Positions 23,001 to 38,000 of a DNA stretch of 64,000 nt are shown piece by piece (position 1 is the first letter of the stretch; every line of letters starts with the position of its first letter). Under the pieces are notes generated by a model. The model worked only from the letters and a program-made list of their open reading frames with translations, made no database searches and was not told the origin of the DNA. Source of the stretch: Cololabis saira (taxonomy: Eukaryota; Chordata; Actinopteri; Beloniformes; Belonidae). Both the position numbers and the translations under genes were made by a program. The stretch covers positions 24,834,001-24,898,000 of the forward strand of contig NC_084592.1 in NCBI RefSeq assembly GCF_033807715.1, written 5' to 3'.

Positions 23001-26000
23001 ATGGAAAATTAATGTAAATAAAGAGTTAATTCCAACGGGGTTCACATACTTTTCCTCACCGTATTATGTGCAGTTACACATCATAAATGAGTTACAGTAC
23101 AGTAGTGCCAAGACGGCAAAAGATGTGTCGTTACTATTGTAAAGTTTACTGCATATTTTTAATGGTTTTGTGTCATTTACGTTCTCCTGTTCTTCCTTCA
23201 CAGTTGGTGGAGGAGTACACAGGGCAGTGGCATGTTCCCCTCCCTCAACTTAAGGTGCTGCGGGCTGCATTCTGCAACTTTACCAAAGCCACTGCTGGTT
23301 TCCCAGATGACTGTCAGCACATCCAATATGTTCTCAGCAGTCTGGCCTTGTGAGTGCTTGGTCTCCACATACTTGTTGTTGATTAACAGACACGCTGCTT
23401 CTTTCTATCAAGTACAAGTCACTCCAGTATAAGTTCATCTACACTATCAACAACAGCAACCCAAAGTAACTTTGGACTCCTGTCCTTGTTATCTTTTATA
23501 ATAACGGCTTTACAGCAATATGTCAACCACCTACAACGATAGCTACATGATGATGTTAGCATGGAGACCTACAGTGCACATAATGACAGAAGTGACTAGG
23601 AGACCCAAAAAATTAATGATAGAAAAGGGAAAACAAGAGGTTGATTGAACAAGGAATGGAGCAACTGAAAATGACGAACAGGGTTGTAAAAGTGACTTAA
23701 GGCCTTTCACATAGGATGGAGATGGCACTGCACTTTATGAAACTCATAGCACAAAAACATCTAGGTGCTGCACCAAAGAGGTGCATGCTGTCCTTGCTTG
23801 CACCCTGCACTGAAGCTAAAAGATGTTCAACTTGGGTGCAGCGCTCTGTGACTACACCTTGATGGACCCAGATGACAGACCACAATGAAGGGGAACCTCA
23901 TTCTGGTGGTGTCCCACTTTCATGTATCCATGTCCGCAACCTAAAAAACTAGTTTACCACTAGCTACCCACTTCCCGGCAAGCTTCTTCATCACCTGAAA
24001 ACCGGTGCCCTAAATTTGTTCAACGTGCCTTTCTCTCACCACTCATTGAGTGTGTGTAACATGTATTTGTGTTCAGTGACTTGTTGTTTGAAGCACATGC
24101 GAGGTCTGGCCATGGCAGCGTAGAAACTTTGGAAGTCTAACTGTAGACACACTGTTGCATAGTTGTATCTGCTCACAATAGTAGATCGCAATTATGACAG
24201 CGTCGCTGTAGGCTCTACGTTGATCTAGTAAGGAGCCATAAACTAAGCTATAAACCGCCATAGTTGCTCAACATATTCAGAGGTTAATTTCCATAATAAC
24301 AGTTGTCTTAAAAAATAATGCATTGCAGTAGACCCATTTATGTAGACAGTGTTAGGGCTAGGTTTGGGAGAAAAACCTACTCTGCTGTCGTATGAACATT
24401 TAACCCATCCAATGAAATGGAATGAAGCTTGATTAATGCTCTTTATTCCTCTTTTTTTGCAATCAGTAACGTGTTGCTATTTGTTTTGTGTTTCCAGAAA
24501 TAAGTGGCTGTCATGTATTATTTGTTTTAATGTAAGTTTTAGAATGTTCTTTTCCAATGCTGTTAAATATCTGACATCTGTTCCTCCCTTTGCTTTGCAG
24601 GAGCTTCTTTGAGTTGATGCTGTTTTTCAGCAAAGAAGAATTTTTGGAAGAGCCCTTAAAAGACATCCTTGATACTTTTCAGGTGACAACAGCCAAGCAG
24701 CTGCTTCATTTCTTATTTAAACCTTTCACTCAACACATGATCATATGACTGACTGTCATTATTAATCTGTACTAGGGTTTAAGGTAATTGTATCAGCATT
24801 TGGCTGAGAACCAGTAGAACAAAACCAGTTTGAACTCAAAGGAATGCTTCGTGATGACAACACCAAATATCACTTTTATCAGTTGTATATTAAGCAGTCT
24901 TTAAGTGGTCTATCCTTGACATTTTTGAATCAATGTCCTCCTTGCAGGGGTGCCATTCTCAGCTCCTAAGACACAGGAATATCTACCTTCAGCATGTGAA
25001 GCAGGTTATTAAAGGAGGAGGACCCTGGGAGAATCCAGTGCTGCAAGGAGTCCTAAAGGAAACAGATTTGCCACCAAATGATGGTGAGCATATGTCACAA
25101 CATGACACTTCATTCTCAAATAGGTAACAATCCTGTAATAAGATTGTTGATAAGACCCACTGGGGGTTGGGTTATTTATGTTGTTTGATGGCAAAAAAAT
25201 AAATGTAGAAGAAGACACACAACTCTGCAGTGCAGCAGTGGTTGCTGCTATAAAGTGCCACGTTGTGTGTTACCTTTTACTATAATATGTGAATCAATAT
25301 TGAACTATCAGTCTACAATGTCAGGTTAAGCTTTTGAGTGGTTGCTTTGTGTCGATTTACAGTTCCATTCAGATCTGGCTCGCAAACAAAATTTCACAAT
25401 GAGTTTATCAGAGTAATTTTGTTTTCTGTAGTTTTTAAAAATTCCTGTGAGATTACTGATCACGTGTACCCTAAATTTTGTGTGCAGCCTCTGGGCCTCT
25501 AGAGAAGGCAGGATGAATCCACAGTGTAGACTCTAGAGCAGGGGTGCACACATTTTCAACCTGAGAGCTACTTATGACATGACCGAGTCAAAATGATCTA
25601 CCGCCCACTAAAAATGCAAAACACATTATTTATAAGTATATTGAGAATTATTTTTATATGTACAGTATATGCTGGTGTACCTTGCATTACTGCATCAACG
25701 CGTGTGTCAGAGAAAGGTCAGGTCAGATGTCATTGTGAGGACTGATGATAACAGGGTTTTTCCTGGCTCTAATTGAGGCAGAGGTGGCAACATCCTGGTC
25801 ATGCGCACACGCGTGCGGGTATACCGTGCCTTCAACTGGCTCAAGCAAACACTTTACAAGATATTTTGTATTTTGTAAAATTCAATTTTTAATATGATTT
25901 AAAAATGTATTTATTTATTCTTTTATTTCATTCATTGATAAAATAAAACAAACAAACAGTATAGCAATATACCCACAAACGTTCCTAAATTCTGAATGAA

Positions 26001-29000
26001 AGGGAGCATAAAGAAGAAGAAGAAGAATCTTATTTAATCTGCCCCTTTTTCCCCAAGAAATCAATTTACAAAGAATATAAATTATATGTAAAAAAATTGA
26101 CAATTATCATGTTAAAGCATTATTTTATTAACATAAAAATATAAATACAAATATAAGAACTCAATCTTACCAAAAAAAAAAACGAGTTACTTTTTAGGTG
26201 ACTGTCTTATTTTAAATGTAATTTTTTTGGGACTAGAAATAAAACATTTTGATTGGATATAAGACAAGTAGTCTTGGAAAGATTTTGAGTTTTTGTAGGG
26301 TTTCAGACATTTACTGACAAATCTTGCAACCAGACAGAGAATATTTCAGCCTCCTATTTTTCCATCTGTGTCATGCTCTTGTAGTCCAAGGCCTCCTGGT
26401 CTGGTCCATCCATGGCCTCCTTACAACAGACATCCAAGAGCCTCTCCTGCAGTCTGCTGCGCAGAGGTGTCTTCACCTTAAACAAAACAATTCATGCATT
26501 AAGTATATTTGTATTTATTTTGATAAAATACAAATAAATAGTGATAGTGCCTGCTCCATGGGGGACACAGTGCTTTTGGCATAAATAACAGACCAAACCT
26601 TCCTCAGTTTGCCTGAGCCAGGTAAATTGCTTCAGCCACTGTTTGTCAAACCCACTGGCTCTGTGTTTTTGAGAAGATCTGTAAAGATGAATAAAAAGTG
26701 ATGTTTAAATCACGTGCACGTTGGCTTCGCGTTGATATGCTCCTAATGACTTGGAAACTGACTAACGTTACCCTCGCCTCGCCAACTCGTCTTGTCCTGC
26801 ACTCTGACCCTTGCTATCACCTTTCATTCATATTTGTTACTACTTTCAGCCCTGACAAAATTGCTGCATCTCGTCGGTAACATGATTTATTACTTTTTAA
26901 CTGCCTGTAACGTTAATTGTCTGCACTGTTTCACCTGCACTCTTGCTTCTCCTGGTTGCGAGGTCGCTTTTTAAAGTCCCGTATTGGCCCGAATAAAAGA
27001 CAAATAAAAAAGACATGCTCGGATGCTAAAGAAACAATATTTGCCTGTTTGAACAGCCAGGGAAAACCAGGACGCCGATTTTTAATACAACAAATAGCAC
27101 TGGCACTGTCGTTGAAACAGCGGCGCAATGCTGCTACTGCAGTCAAAATAACATCCATCCAGTCCAACGCCTGCCAGAAAATAACAATTTTCATGATGAC
27201 GTTTGAATGCCATGCCATCTACCCACAATGCCTTTGCGATCGACCAGTCAATCGCGATCGACGTAATGGGCACCCCTGCTCTAGAGCATGCCTGGCAGGC
27301 TCACGCTCCCATGTGTTAAGTTCTACGACCTCTCACTGTTGTTACATCGTCTCTGTAACATTTACAGACACGTTTGATTTACATGAGCTTGAAAGTATAT
27401 CCACAGGGATGCATCCAGTCCAGAGGTTCAGGCTACATTTTGGTCTCTCTCTGTGCTTTGTATTATAGCAGACTTTTCACTCCTTGGCACTATAGCCTGT
27501 TTTTGCTCAACACTGCTGTGTTGTGAATGCAAAGGCAATGAGAGGCAGGTGAGGGTCTCTTGTTGATCTAGAAAACGGAGAGTTGCTGGTTGATGGAGAG
27601 GGGCCTTCTAATGGCACTTTTCCACTAGTACTCTGCTCTACTCATCTCATCTCGACTCATTCTAGTTTCTTTTCCATAACAATTCAGCACCTGGAGTAGA
27701 AGTATGCAGGGTTGGAGCGAAGCTGCTGTGACATATTTGATTGTGTAACACAAACGAAAAAGACAACGACACTAAAGATGTAGAACATGGAGGAGATTAT
27801 AGATGTGCTGCTGGGTCTGTGGATTGTGTTTGATATCAAATTAAAAAATGAGAGTGAGAGAAGCTTCAAGCGGCAATGCTTTTTAATTTATTTTAGTTCG
27901 TCTCGGTGCTGCTGAAAAGTCAGCTGGGAGCCGCGAGCAGCTATGAAGTGACAGAGCTCGTTCCTTATCGCCCCGTCTAGATCCCTTTTTTAATTCTCTC
28001 CTCAGCCACCAGGTTTATGAACATCTGCACCTCAGAGTTGCATCCCGAAACACTTTTGCGCTGCCATTGCCTGTCAAATAAAACAAACAAGAAGCCGCTG
28101 TCAGAGTCGCTCTTTCGCTGATGTCACATCCTGAGTCAGACGTCTGACTCCCAACCCCCTGACCAATCAGTGGCGTGTAGTGTGATGATGTCAGATACAG
28201 CCCCACTCAGCCGCTTAGAACCTCGGCAGAGTAATTACAGGAAAGTATCTACTCGGCAAGGGTAGACCCCTAGTGGAAAAGAATCGAACCGAGTGGAGTC
28301 AAGCCGAACTGGACTGACTAAGTACTAGTGGAAAAGGGCCATAAGATAGCTGATCTAGCTGTGTGGTTTTTGCATGTTGTTGTTTTTTATTCCCAGTAAT
28401 CATTAATAATCCAATCAGTCAAACAAACTTTATTTGTGCACCCCTAAGTATACACCTTGTTCAACACAAAATGGTTTACAGGCGTAAGACAGAGATAAGT
28501 AACAGAGATCAACAATTTATGGATTGAAAATTATGGATAAAATCAGTCACACTGATAGCAGCTTATTGATCTATAACTCATTACTTGCCACCCAGATAAG
28601 CCCTGCACCAGTAGTAGTTGTAGAGGTTCCAGAGTTTGACAACCATCACTTTCTGGATCAGATGTGGCGTCCAAGATGTATAGCTCTGTAACAAACCTTG
28701 CATCAGTACAGCAGTTCTACAAATTACACAGTTTTGATACCGCCCGGCACTCCAGCTTTATTCTGCGTTTGATTGGTTCAGAAATGTGATAAACAATGTG
28801 CAGAGAGTGGGGATGTCCAGAGATGGGCCTGAGGGGGAAACTGTTCCGAGGAGGCACAGTCAAAAATGAAGAAAAGAGGCCGTTGGATTTAGAAAACCTT
28901 TAGGGTTTTTGGGTTGCATTCTCTGTTAAACTAGTCAATTGCATTATTTCATCATTCTATGGGTCTTTCTTTCTTTCTTTTTTTTCAAATTTAATTACAT

Positions 29001-32000
29001 TGTTTATTTATTTATTTTTTTCTAATTGAAGACATTGACCTGCTGTTATGTGTCCATTTGTTCTGAGGGATGTTTTTTTTTCTGGATTGAGCTACTGGTG
29101 ACCCTTGACTACAAAAGTATTTTTAAAGCCCAGTTCTTAAATCATCTGTTCTTATTTTTGGATGTAAAGAACGGCCAGATCTAAAATATGCACTGTACCT
29201 TCACAGTTGAGGACTACCTAAGTTCAGAACTGCCAATATTCTTGGAGCTGCGGGTTCGATATCTGCAAGCCTGCGAGCGAATTCAGGAGGCGATGGCCCT
29301 GTCGAAAAGCTGCCTGGAAAACCCTGAAGCTGGAAAGCATCTTTACTTCCATCAGGCTTACCTGACCTGCCTCTACAAAGCCTCGCTTTATGAAAACCTC
29401 AACAAAGAGGTGAGAAATGAAAATCAACACGGGCGAAGGGGAAAGTTAGTGACATGAGGCTTAAAGTGCTTTCCACCTGTTCCTGTTTGCTTATTTAATG
29501 GAAAAGGATGAAAAGGAAGCAGACAGATTGCATTTGTTTTCCCATTTTGCTACAGTTTAAATAACCTTTCTATGAATTAATAACAAATAAATACATTGCA
29601 GAGGTATATAATGTTCCAAGCATTTTTAAACCTAAAAGAATTAGAATTCAGTCAAACCTATTTTTTATTATTTGAAGTTGCAGTGTCATCCATTTATTGT
29701 AACATTTCAGTAAACTCTTGTTTTATGTTAAATAAGTTATGATCTTTTTCCTCAGATGGCAGACATAGACGGCCGTGATGCAGTGGAGATAATCTGCAAC
29801 ACAGAGAGCGTGGAGAAAGATGAGCTTTTGTTGTCACTGTGCAGAGCTTTCCTCACTCGGCTGCTACACAACGGAGACATGTACTACATCTGGTAAGTAC
29901 AATACTCGCTGATATACTCAGACTGATGTAGCCAGAATATTTGATATGGCTTCAAAATGAATGAAAGCTTTATTCCGAACATGTGAAAACATAAAAATAA
30001 CACATAAGTCAAAATAGTCAAAACAACAAAAATGAATAAATAAAACAAAACAATGTTACCATGTCCGAAAAGGAGTAGAAAGAAGCATGTGCTTATTTAA
30101 TCCTACCCCTTCTCCCTTCTCAGAAATTACAATCCTCAGTTGATTTCAATATCATATTACATATTTACATTACATACGTACACATTTACAAACAAAGAAA
30201 ATAAATAATGTGAGTAAACAAGTGACTAAATGATGTGTGGAAACACCTGGTGATCGTCAAAGCCCTTCATCCTCCCAGTACCTGTGAAAACCATATTTTT
30301 GTACCGCTGTTTGAACTGGCTCATGCTTGGACATTGCTTGAGCCCCCCACCCAAACTGTTCCACAACTTCGCTCCACATATGGAAATGGTAAATGTTTTG
30401 AGTGTTGTGCGGACACAAAGATGTTTTAAATTGTTCTCCCCTCTCAAATTATAATCCCCATCTCTGTTAAAAAACAATTTTTTTAATATTTCCAGGAAGC
30501 ATGTTGTTTTTTGCTTTGCACATAGTTTGTGCTGTTTGAAAGTGAACCAGATCAGTAAATTTTAATGTTTTGGATTTTAAGAAGAGTGAATTTGTGTGAT
30601 CCTTGTAACCGGCATTATGAATGATCCTTATGGCTTGTTTTTGCAGCATTGATAATGATTTCAGTGTACATTTATAAGTATTGCCTTAAACCTCCGTACA
30701 GTAATTTAAATATAGTAAAACCAGTGAACAATAGAGAATGTGGAGTGATTTGTGGTCCAGAATGTTTTTCCTTATTGATTACTGAGATGCTTCTTGATAG
30801 TTTGTTTTGTACATGTTTTGAGTGAGATTTCCAGTTTATTTTATCATCTATTATTACACCAAGAAACTTATTTTCTTGAACTATTTCAATATACCAATAT
30901 AAATAATGTGCTTCACATAACAAACACCTTCACTTTCTATACCTGATGCCACTTTCAGGTTCTGTAAATGACTCATGGATCAAAGGAGACTGACTTGTGA
31001 TCTGATGAAGTTGATATTAAGAAACAGTGCCAGGCACAAAGGTCTCTCGACATCCGATTGCATATGACATCAAAGAAAGCATGATTTTTCAATCTAGACC
31101 TCTGTAGCTTCCTTTGTAAACTCTTTCAGTGTTGACGCCTCTAGAAGATTTGAGCTGCTGTTCTTACTGGGGCTAGTGACTCATATATGTGGCTCAGTTA
31201 ATCTATCACACGTATTTTTGTGAGGACTAATCCTTGTATACCCGAATCGCATTTATTTTATCCCGTTTTTTCTTTTTTTTTTCTTCCAGGGACCTGGTTT
31301 TTATCTGGAGCAGGTTGTATCTTCGCGCCCATCCCTCTCGACAGGGTTTCCTGGCCGAGTGCCTCCAGCTAGCTTCCTCTGCTACCAATGTTAGGGCCAT
31401 CTTCCCCTTCGTCAAACTGGTCACCACAGAGGTGAGACTTCCTGCACAGAATCATTTTAAAGAAGAGTTGTCCTTGTTTTCAAAAATTATTTTGTCGATT
31501 TATTTATTAACAAGTACCACATTTTTTTCCTGTAGATTTCAAATGTAAATTTCCACCATTTGAAACTAAATTTTTAGTGATGCACCAATTGTTCGGTAAC
31601 CGAAATTGTTCGGCTGAAAATGGAAAAAAAACACTTTCGGTGGAATAAGTGGGGAAAAAAACCGAACAATTAATAACGGCATTGTAAAATAAGGAAAAAG
31701 ACTGGCCGCTCCGTCCCGTAACGTTGTGCACTACATAAATCGTTGGCCAACCAAAAACTAACCCCATAAGAATTTGACCTAACATTCACCAGGAGGTGGA
31801 ACCAAAACAACATAATGCTGGGAAATTAAAACATTTTCATTTTTTTTATGTTCAATAAATATTTTCTACCTTGTAATTTTGTAAAAGATTTTTTTCTTTG
31901 AAAAGCATGCCTAAATCAAATGTATTTGATTTATGCAATGGTGAAAACAATTGGCAAAATAAATGAAAAACTGCTGAAGAACCATGTTCGGTATTCGGCC

Positions 32001-35000
32001 AAGTGTTTATTATTAGTTTCGGTTTCGGTTTCGGCCACAAATTTTCATTTCGGTGCATCACTATAAATTTTCCATCAATTAGCTTTTGATTTTAATATTT
32101 ATGCACATGATTATGTGTAAAAGACAGTTGAGACATAACCTTGTTCAAGTATTTTATTCTTTATACTATAGTAATTTGATTCTCTAGTGCATCATTTTGA
32201 TTCACATTTCTTTTTCTTTTTTCCAGGTCGGGGCTGAAGGAGTCCAGGTGTGTGTGGAGCTCTGTGCCAGGGCCTTGCAGCTGTGCGACATGCAGTCCGA
32301 CACTGTAACCCAATCCCTGGTCTGCAAGACCATCGCCTTTCTGCTGCCACATGACCTGGAGATCTGCCGGGCGTGTGCCCTGCTCGTCTTCTGCCAGGAA
32401 CGGAGCCTGGAAGCGTATCGGACTGTCTGCCTGCTTTACATGCACCCTGATGAGGAACCACATCCTCACAACAGCCTGGTCCGGACCAGTGTTCGCTTCC
32501 ATATTCTGCAGGTTGTACGAGAAATGTTAGGGTTATACATTTACGGTCAGATTCATGTTTCATGTTGAAAGCACATTAACGCATGCCCACAAACGAGTTG
32601 CTTTACTCTCATGGACAAGGTAATCACTTGATGTGGTGGAGTTAAGCATTGCAAAAGCTGATTCCTACATGTTCAAATCAATCTGGTTTTAATTATTGTA
32701 AGGTGAAGACCAAAAGTCACATGTACCGTATTTTCACGACCATTCGCCGCACCGTGTGAAAAGGCGCACCCTCAGTTTTGTGTGTAATTTTTGGATTTAA
32801 AACACACATACTGCGCACCGTCCCAAAAGGCGCAGTCTACACAGACGGAGCTGCACACACGCGCCGCAGAACACACACAAGTGTGCTTATTTAGAAATAG
32901 ACCGGTGGTCCCGGTCCGCTCCCCGGCGCTGGTCCCGGTTACCTCCACCGTGTGATTCACCTAACGTGAGCGGCACCTCGTCCATGTCGGGGATGTGTCG
33001 GCTGCAGAATGAGCGGAAGCTCTCCATCTTTTCCATATAATCCGCCGGGCGCTGCTGCTGCGCTGGCACCGTTTCATGAAGCGAAAGCACCAGGACGGAC
33101 CTCCATGAAAATGTTCAATTTTCATTTCTTCACCCAGCGCTACTGCTTTCATTCACGTCCGCAACTCACGGGTGCTTCACACGCCCCCTTCTCCCTTCTA
33201 ATAGAAACGGCGCACCGTTTGATAGGGCACGCAGCACATTTAAAAAAAAAAAAAAAAAAAAAGAATGTTATGTGCGCCTTATGGTCACGAAAATACGGTA
33301 GTTGTGTGGGCAGAAATAAAGGGTTTTCTTGAGGAAGTCCAAATGCCTCTCATTAACCTGGAGAGGTTGAATGTGTATGTAGCAGAAAAGGTGCAGTATT
33401 TTTGCGTACGATTTGATATAATCTGAAGTGACAATAACAGACAAACACAGTCCAGTGAAGATGATGACACAATTTAAATTTCCTATGTTTATAGTGAATG
33501 CAACCATTAGTATTCACATTGCTGGATAAAAATGTAAGTAAACCCAAAGACTAATAAAACTTACTTGGAGTCAGCAGTATGGACACTTGGAGTCCAGTTA
33601 TTAAAATGAGTTTGGTGGTTAAAAGCTGTTTTGATTGATTTAGAAACACTCAAACATGGATGTTTGCTTAAAAAAAAAAAAAAAAAAAAAAAGCATCTGT
33701 TGATGTGACCTAGCCAAGTAAAAAGGAGTTTTCTGAAAACATGGCATTAGTATTTGAACTTTGTGGACTAGTGAAACAAAAGTTAAACCGTTCAGGAAGA
33801 ATATACTACACCAACATATCCTCCCAATGGAAGGAGTATCATGGTTTGGGTGTTTGTTGATACTTGAGGGTGTGGACTTTCTGTCATCATGAGGGGAAGA
33901 TGAATGTATAAGTTTGAAAAACAATATTGTACAGGATAATATTGGTGTGACTGTCCACCAGCCGAAGCTTTGTAGAGGTCTGGTGTTGTAGCAAGTAAAT
34001 CCACCACAGAAGAAGAAAGGACCTTTTTTTTTTTTTTTTTTTGAAGCACACGTATCCGTGGGTGGCACAAGGGAATGTTTGAGTTTTGGGCTCAGCAGGT
34101 TCCCTATAGGCATGGAGATTTCAATGTGATTTGATCATTTTTAATGTTTCAGATCAAATTAAAAAGTGAGACTATAATAGGAAAAAACTCCATTGTGCTG
34201 CTTTTATATTGAGAGTTTATCATTTTTTTGCCACTACGTTGTATATTAAACAATAATGTTTGGTATTATGATTTTCTAACTGTTGTCCACATGTTTCTGT
34301 TCCAGATGCTCAAGGAGCGCCTGCGTTTTGACCCTGAGTTTTGGAACCTCCTGACCCTCAGGACTTACTGCTTAGGGCTGATGAGTGACAAGGTCATGAA
34401 AGCTGCGGTTCTCAGTGAGATGAAGGAGGAAGAAGAAAAAGAAGGCAACGACTTGTTCCTAAATAACTGTAAAAACGAATCATGCACTTTTGGATTTAAT
34501 TCCTGCCATTGCGCTCAAGCTGCATTTGTGGATCAACCCCTTCCGGAGGAGCAAACCCCAGATGAGGCAGGACGGTCTACCGCACCAGATAAGGCTCCCC
34601 TAAAGAGGAGAAAATGGATGAAAAGACTCAGAAAGAGAACACAGTTAATATCTGATGATGAATTTGAGCTTCCCGATGACCCAGAGTTTAAATACAATCT
34701 CAAAACCGCTTCCTTGGGTAAAAAGCCTGTGTACTCACTAAGACACAATCACAGAAACATGGAGAATTCTGCCTCTGTTAAGAACCCTGTAAACCGTAAA
34801 AGGGAATACCTTTCTAGATGTGTTAAGAGCCAAATTCTAAAAAGAAAGGGACGGAAGAAGAGGTGGCTCCAGGGTCTTCCCAAGCTGGAGGTTGTACAGA
34901 CTGTGAAAGAGAAAATAATCAAAGTTAAGGGCAAGAAGCGGGGAAGGAAGCCTTTACCAAAACTCGAGCTCTCATACCCTGATAATGAAATTTACCTGAC

Positions 35001-38000
35001 TGAAGAATCGCCTCGTGATGAGCAGAAAATGGATTCAAAACATAAAGAGCAAGATATGCCTCGTGTGGATGGTGACTTTGAAAACAAAAGTGAACTGGAG
35101 CATGAGAATGACCCTGAACAGGAAAATGGACAACACGCTAACTTGGATTTAACTACTAACTCAAGCAAAGAAACTCAAGACGAAGCTCCAACACAATTTG
35201 AGTCGGCGCCTTGTGAAAACCAGCCTTGTGAGGCTCAGGTTCCCGCTGTCAAAGCCAGTCCTGAGTTTGATGGTCCACTTTTAGATTTATTAGATTGTCC
35301 AATTGAACTGTTACACAATTATTCACTCAAATCCAAAAGACTTGACTGTGAGAAACCAGAGCTTCTAGAAACGCCAGAAACTGACGAGGTCAATGGCGAC
35401 GCAGAAAGGGAGCCGCAGCCGAGGGAGGAAGTGGAAGTGGAAGTCCCAAAAACAAAGGTCTGTGGTTTGTCTTCAGCTTTCCTAGTAATGTAGTAGTTTA
35501 CATGATACAAGCTTCAAAGTTGAGGTTTAATTGTGAAATTATAGGTGGTATTCTGCAGATTTCTTCTTCTTTACTTATAGCATTCATTTGTTTTGTGTTG
35601 TCTCTTGTCCAGGTGAAAGCCAAGAGAACTTGGAAGGACAGATTGCAGCGCAGCCAACAGTATTCTCATTTGACACACCACTGCAGCTTCTGCCACAAAG
35701 ACTATAAGGGTTTGAATGTAATGAGGCACGCACTCTCACACCTCAAGAGCAGGAAACTAAGATGCATTCTCTGTGGGAAACACTTTAAACAGCTCCCTCT
35801 GGCCAAAAAGCATGTTCTGGAGCACATTGACGAAATGCGCAAAGTAAAGCCCCCGGACAAGGAGAAAACACCAGTTGCTAACGGAACGATGGACAAAATA
35901 GAAGCTCAGCATCAGGATGAAAACCAGACTCCTGTTTTGGAGAATGAAACCATTGAACAGAAACCCAAAGGCAAAACTAAAGTGTCGAGCCTCACGAGGG
36001 AAGAACGCATCATCAGAAACGTTCGCACCCTCATCAAAAAGACATCGGTGCTTCACAAAAAATCTAAAAACACAAACGCATCGAAAGAAACATACTTTAA
36101 GGACGAGCAGGTAGTCATTTCAGATGGTCTGGTGATCGTAAGAGATGCAAACTTGTTGGTGGCGGAAGGAGAAGGGAGGGAAAAGCCGGCGGGAGAAAAC
36201 GGCTGCAGTGTGGACATCACGTATCCCTTGTGCCCGTCGGAGTCCTGTGATAGAGTATTCTTGAGGATAAGCTCCACACTCACAAGACACGCTCTCAAAT
36301 GCCATATTAATGAAGATAGTGTGCTGGAGAAGACTTTTGTGTGGTCAAAGCGAAAGTGCAGCTTCTGCATCAGGTAAGAAGGAAGCTACATGAACTATTG
36401 TAGGCAGTTTCAATAATCTTGTGCATAAATTATGTGAAATGGTTTTCTAAGCTGATAATACGGGGAGTCTTCAAACAACTATCTGCTCTATGATGTAGAA
36501 ACATTTACTTCCATTTTGCTGTGCCGGATTAAAGGTATTCTTCGCAACTTCTGAGAGCTAGCAAGATTTGAAAGTGGCGCCTCCTCTAAGCCCCGCCCCC
36601 TCCTCCCCCTCCCGTCAGCGCTCCGTGGTTTAAAATGGCGTGGTTTAAAATGAAGGCATCTGATTGGTTCTTTCCCTTCCTGCCAAGCCTCTGGTCTTCT
36701 GACCAATCCGAGCCATTCGGTGTGCAAATAACTTGGTTAGAGTTTTTACAGGATTACAGCTTTCAGAGAGGATTGATTTTTTTCTTTCCTTTTTCTGAAC
36801 ACATTATTCACTGGCTACTCTCAGGATGGAAGGACCATTTCACCCAGTATAACAATAAATGTTTTTGAATACGATTGCAATTAATACCTTTAACTTGGGC
36901 TGTGTTGATGGTAGGTGATACAGTTGTAACCAGGGCTAATGCAAGACTGCGCTTTACTCCAACAGGCCCATACAGTTTCTTCAGCAGTACAAGGACCACA
37001 TGAAGCTCCACGACACCCAAGAGCCTTACTTCTGCTACCACCTGGAGTGTAAACAGCGCTTCTCGACGCAGCAGGAACTGAAGGATCACGTCAACACGCA
37101 CCAGCCCTTCAGACCTCAGTGTTCCTTCCAAGACTGCGAGAAGCTTTTCTCAACTTTTCAGGGTCTCTATGACCACGAATGGAGACACTACATCCCGGCG
37201 CCGCAGAAGGAGGAGCTGGAGTTGGGACCCGGCAAAGAGACGGTGCCGAGCGCTGAAGCTCCTTGGAAACAAAGAGTAAAGATCGAAGAGACTTGGCTGC
37301 AGAATAAAAAGGGGCAGAGGGATAGTCCCACTCCAGACGGTAGCAGTGACAGGGTCAAAACGGAAGGTGAGTCTTGTGGAGAAACTGTCCCAGACTTGAG
37401 TCAAAATCCATCTAAATCTGACAGTTGTCCAGCAAAAGTAGGAGTTCATGAGCACATGGAAGATATTAAACCCAGCATCAATGGATATGAGGATTTTGCC
37501 AAAAAGGAGACGGAGGAGTTGAAGTTCTCTTCCCACACAGCGACTCCCTCCAAGAAGTGTCAAAAGAAAACTCCAAATGAGTGGGACCTCATAAATGTCA
37601 AAGATCATGACGATGTTTCCACTCTGGTTGAAGGAATCCAGAAGAACGTGGAAGAGCCTCACATCACCGAGCATAAAACCTTCAAGCCTGAAGATCCAGC
37701 CTACGCACCTTTTGTTAAAGCCCCCTTCATCCGCCCACCGCCCTCCACCTACCTGGACGAATCTGTGCTCTCCATGCGTAAGAGGAGGCTCGCCGACGAG
37801 CCCCCTCCCAAGAAATATTCCGCCAATTACAAGAAGAAGAAAGAACCAGAGGTAGAAAAGGGGCAGAAAGACACTCTGATTAGCCCCGAGCAGAAGATCA
37901 GACACCGTTGTGACAAATGTCTGTCGTCCTTCAGCAGCTTGGAGGAATTAAAGAAACATCGGGCCTTGAACACGTGTTCTGCGCTCTTTGGCTTCGATTC

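Noticed and set aside
26931..27218. Minus-strand frame of 95 codons in a hAT element
   Set aside because: It has no recognisable transposase or host domain, and a plus-strand frame of equal quality overlaps it.
28979..29030. T-rich tract as a Pol III terminator or RNA gene end
   Set aside because: No A or B box lies upstream; this is a simple pyrimidine-rich stretch.
36500..36730. GC-rich patch in znf654 intron 10 as an internal promoter
   Set aside because: It holds CCCCGCCCCCTCCTCCCCCT-type runs and an ATTGG box, but no start or exon follows; it may be a repeat fragment.
37150..37905. Minus-strand open frame of 251 codons
   Set aside because: It lies antisense to znf654 exon 11, has no family features and is explained by the codon bias of the plus-strand exon.
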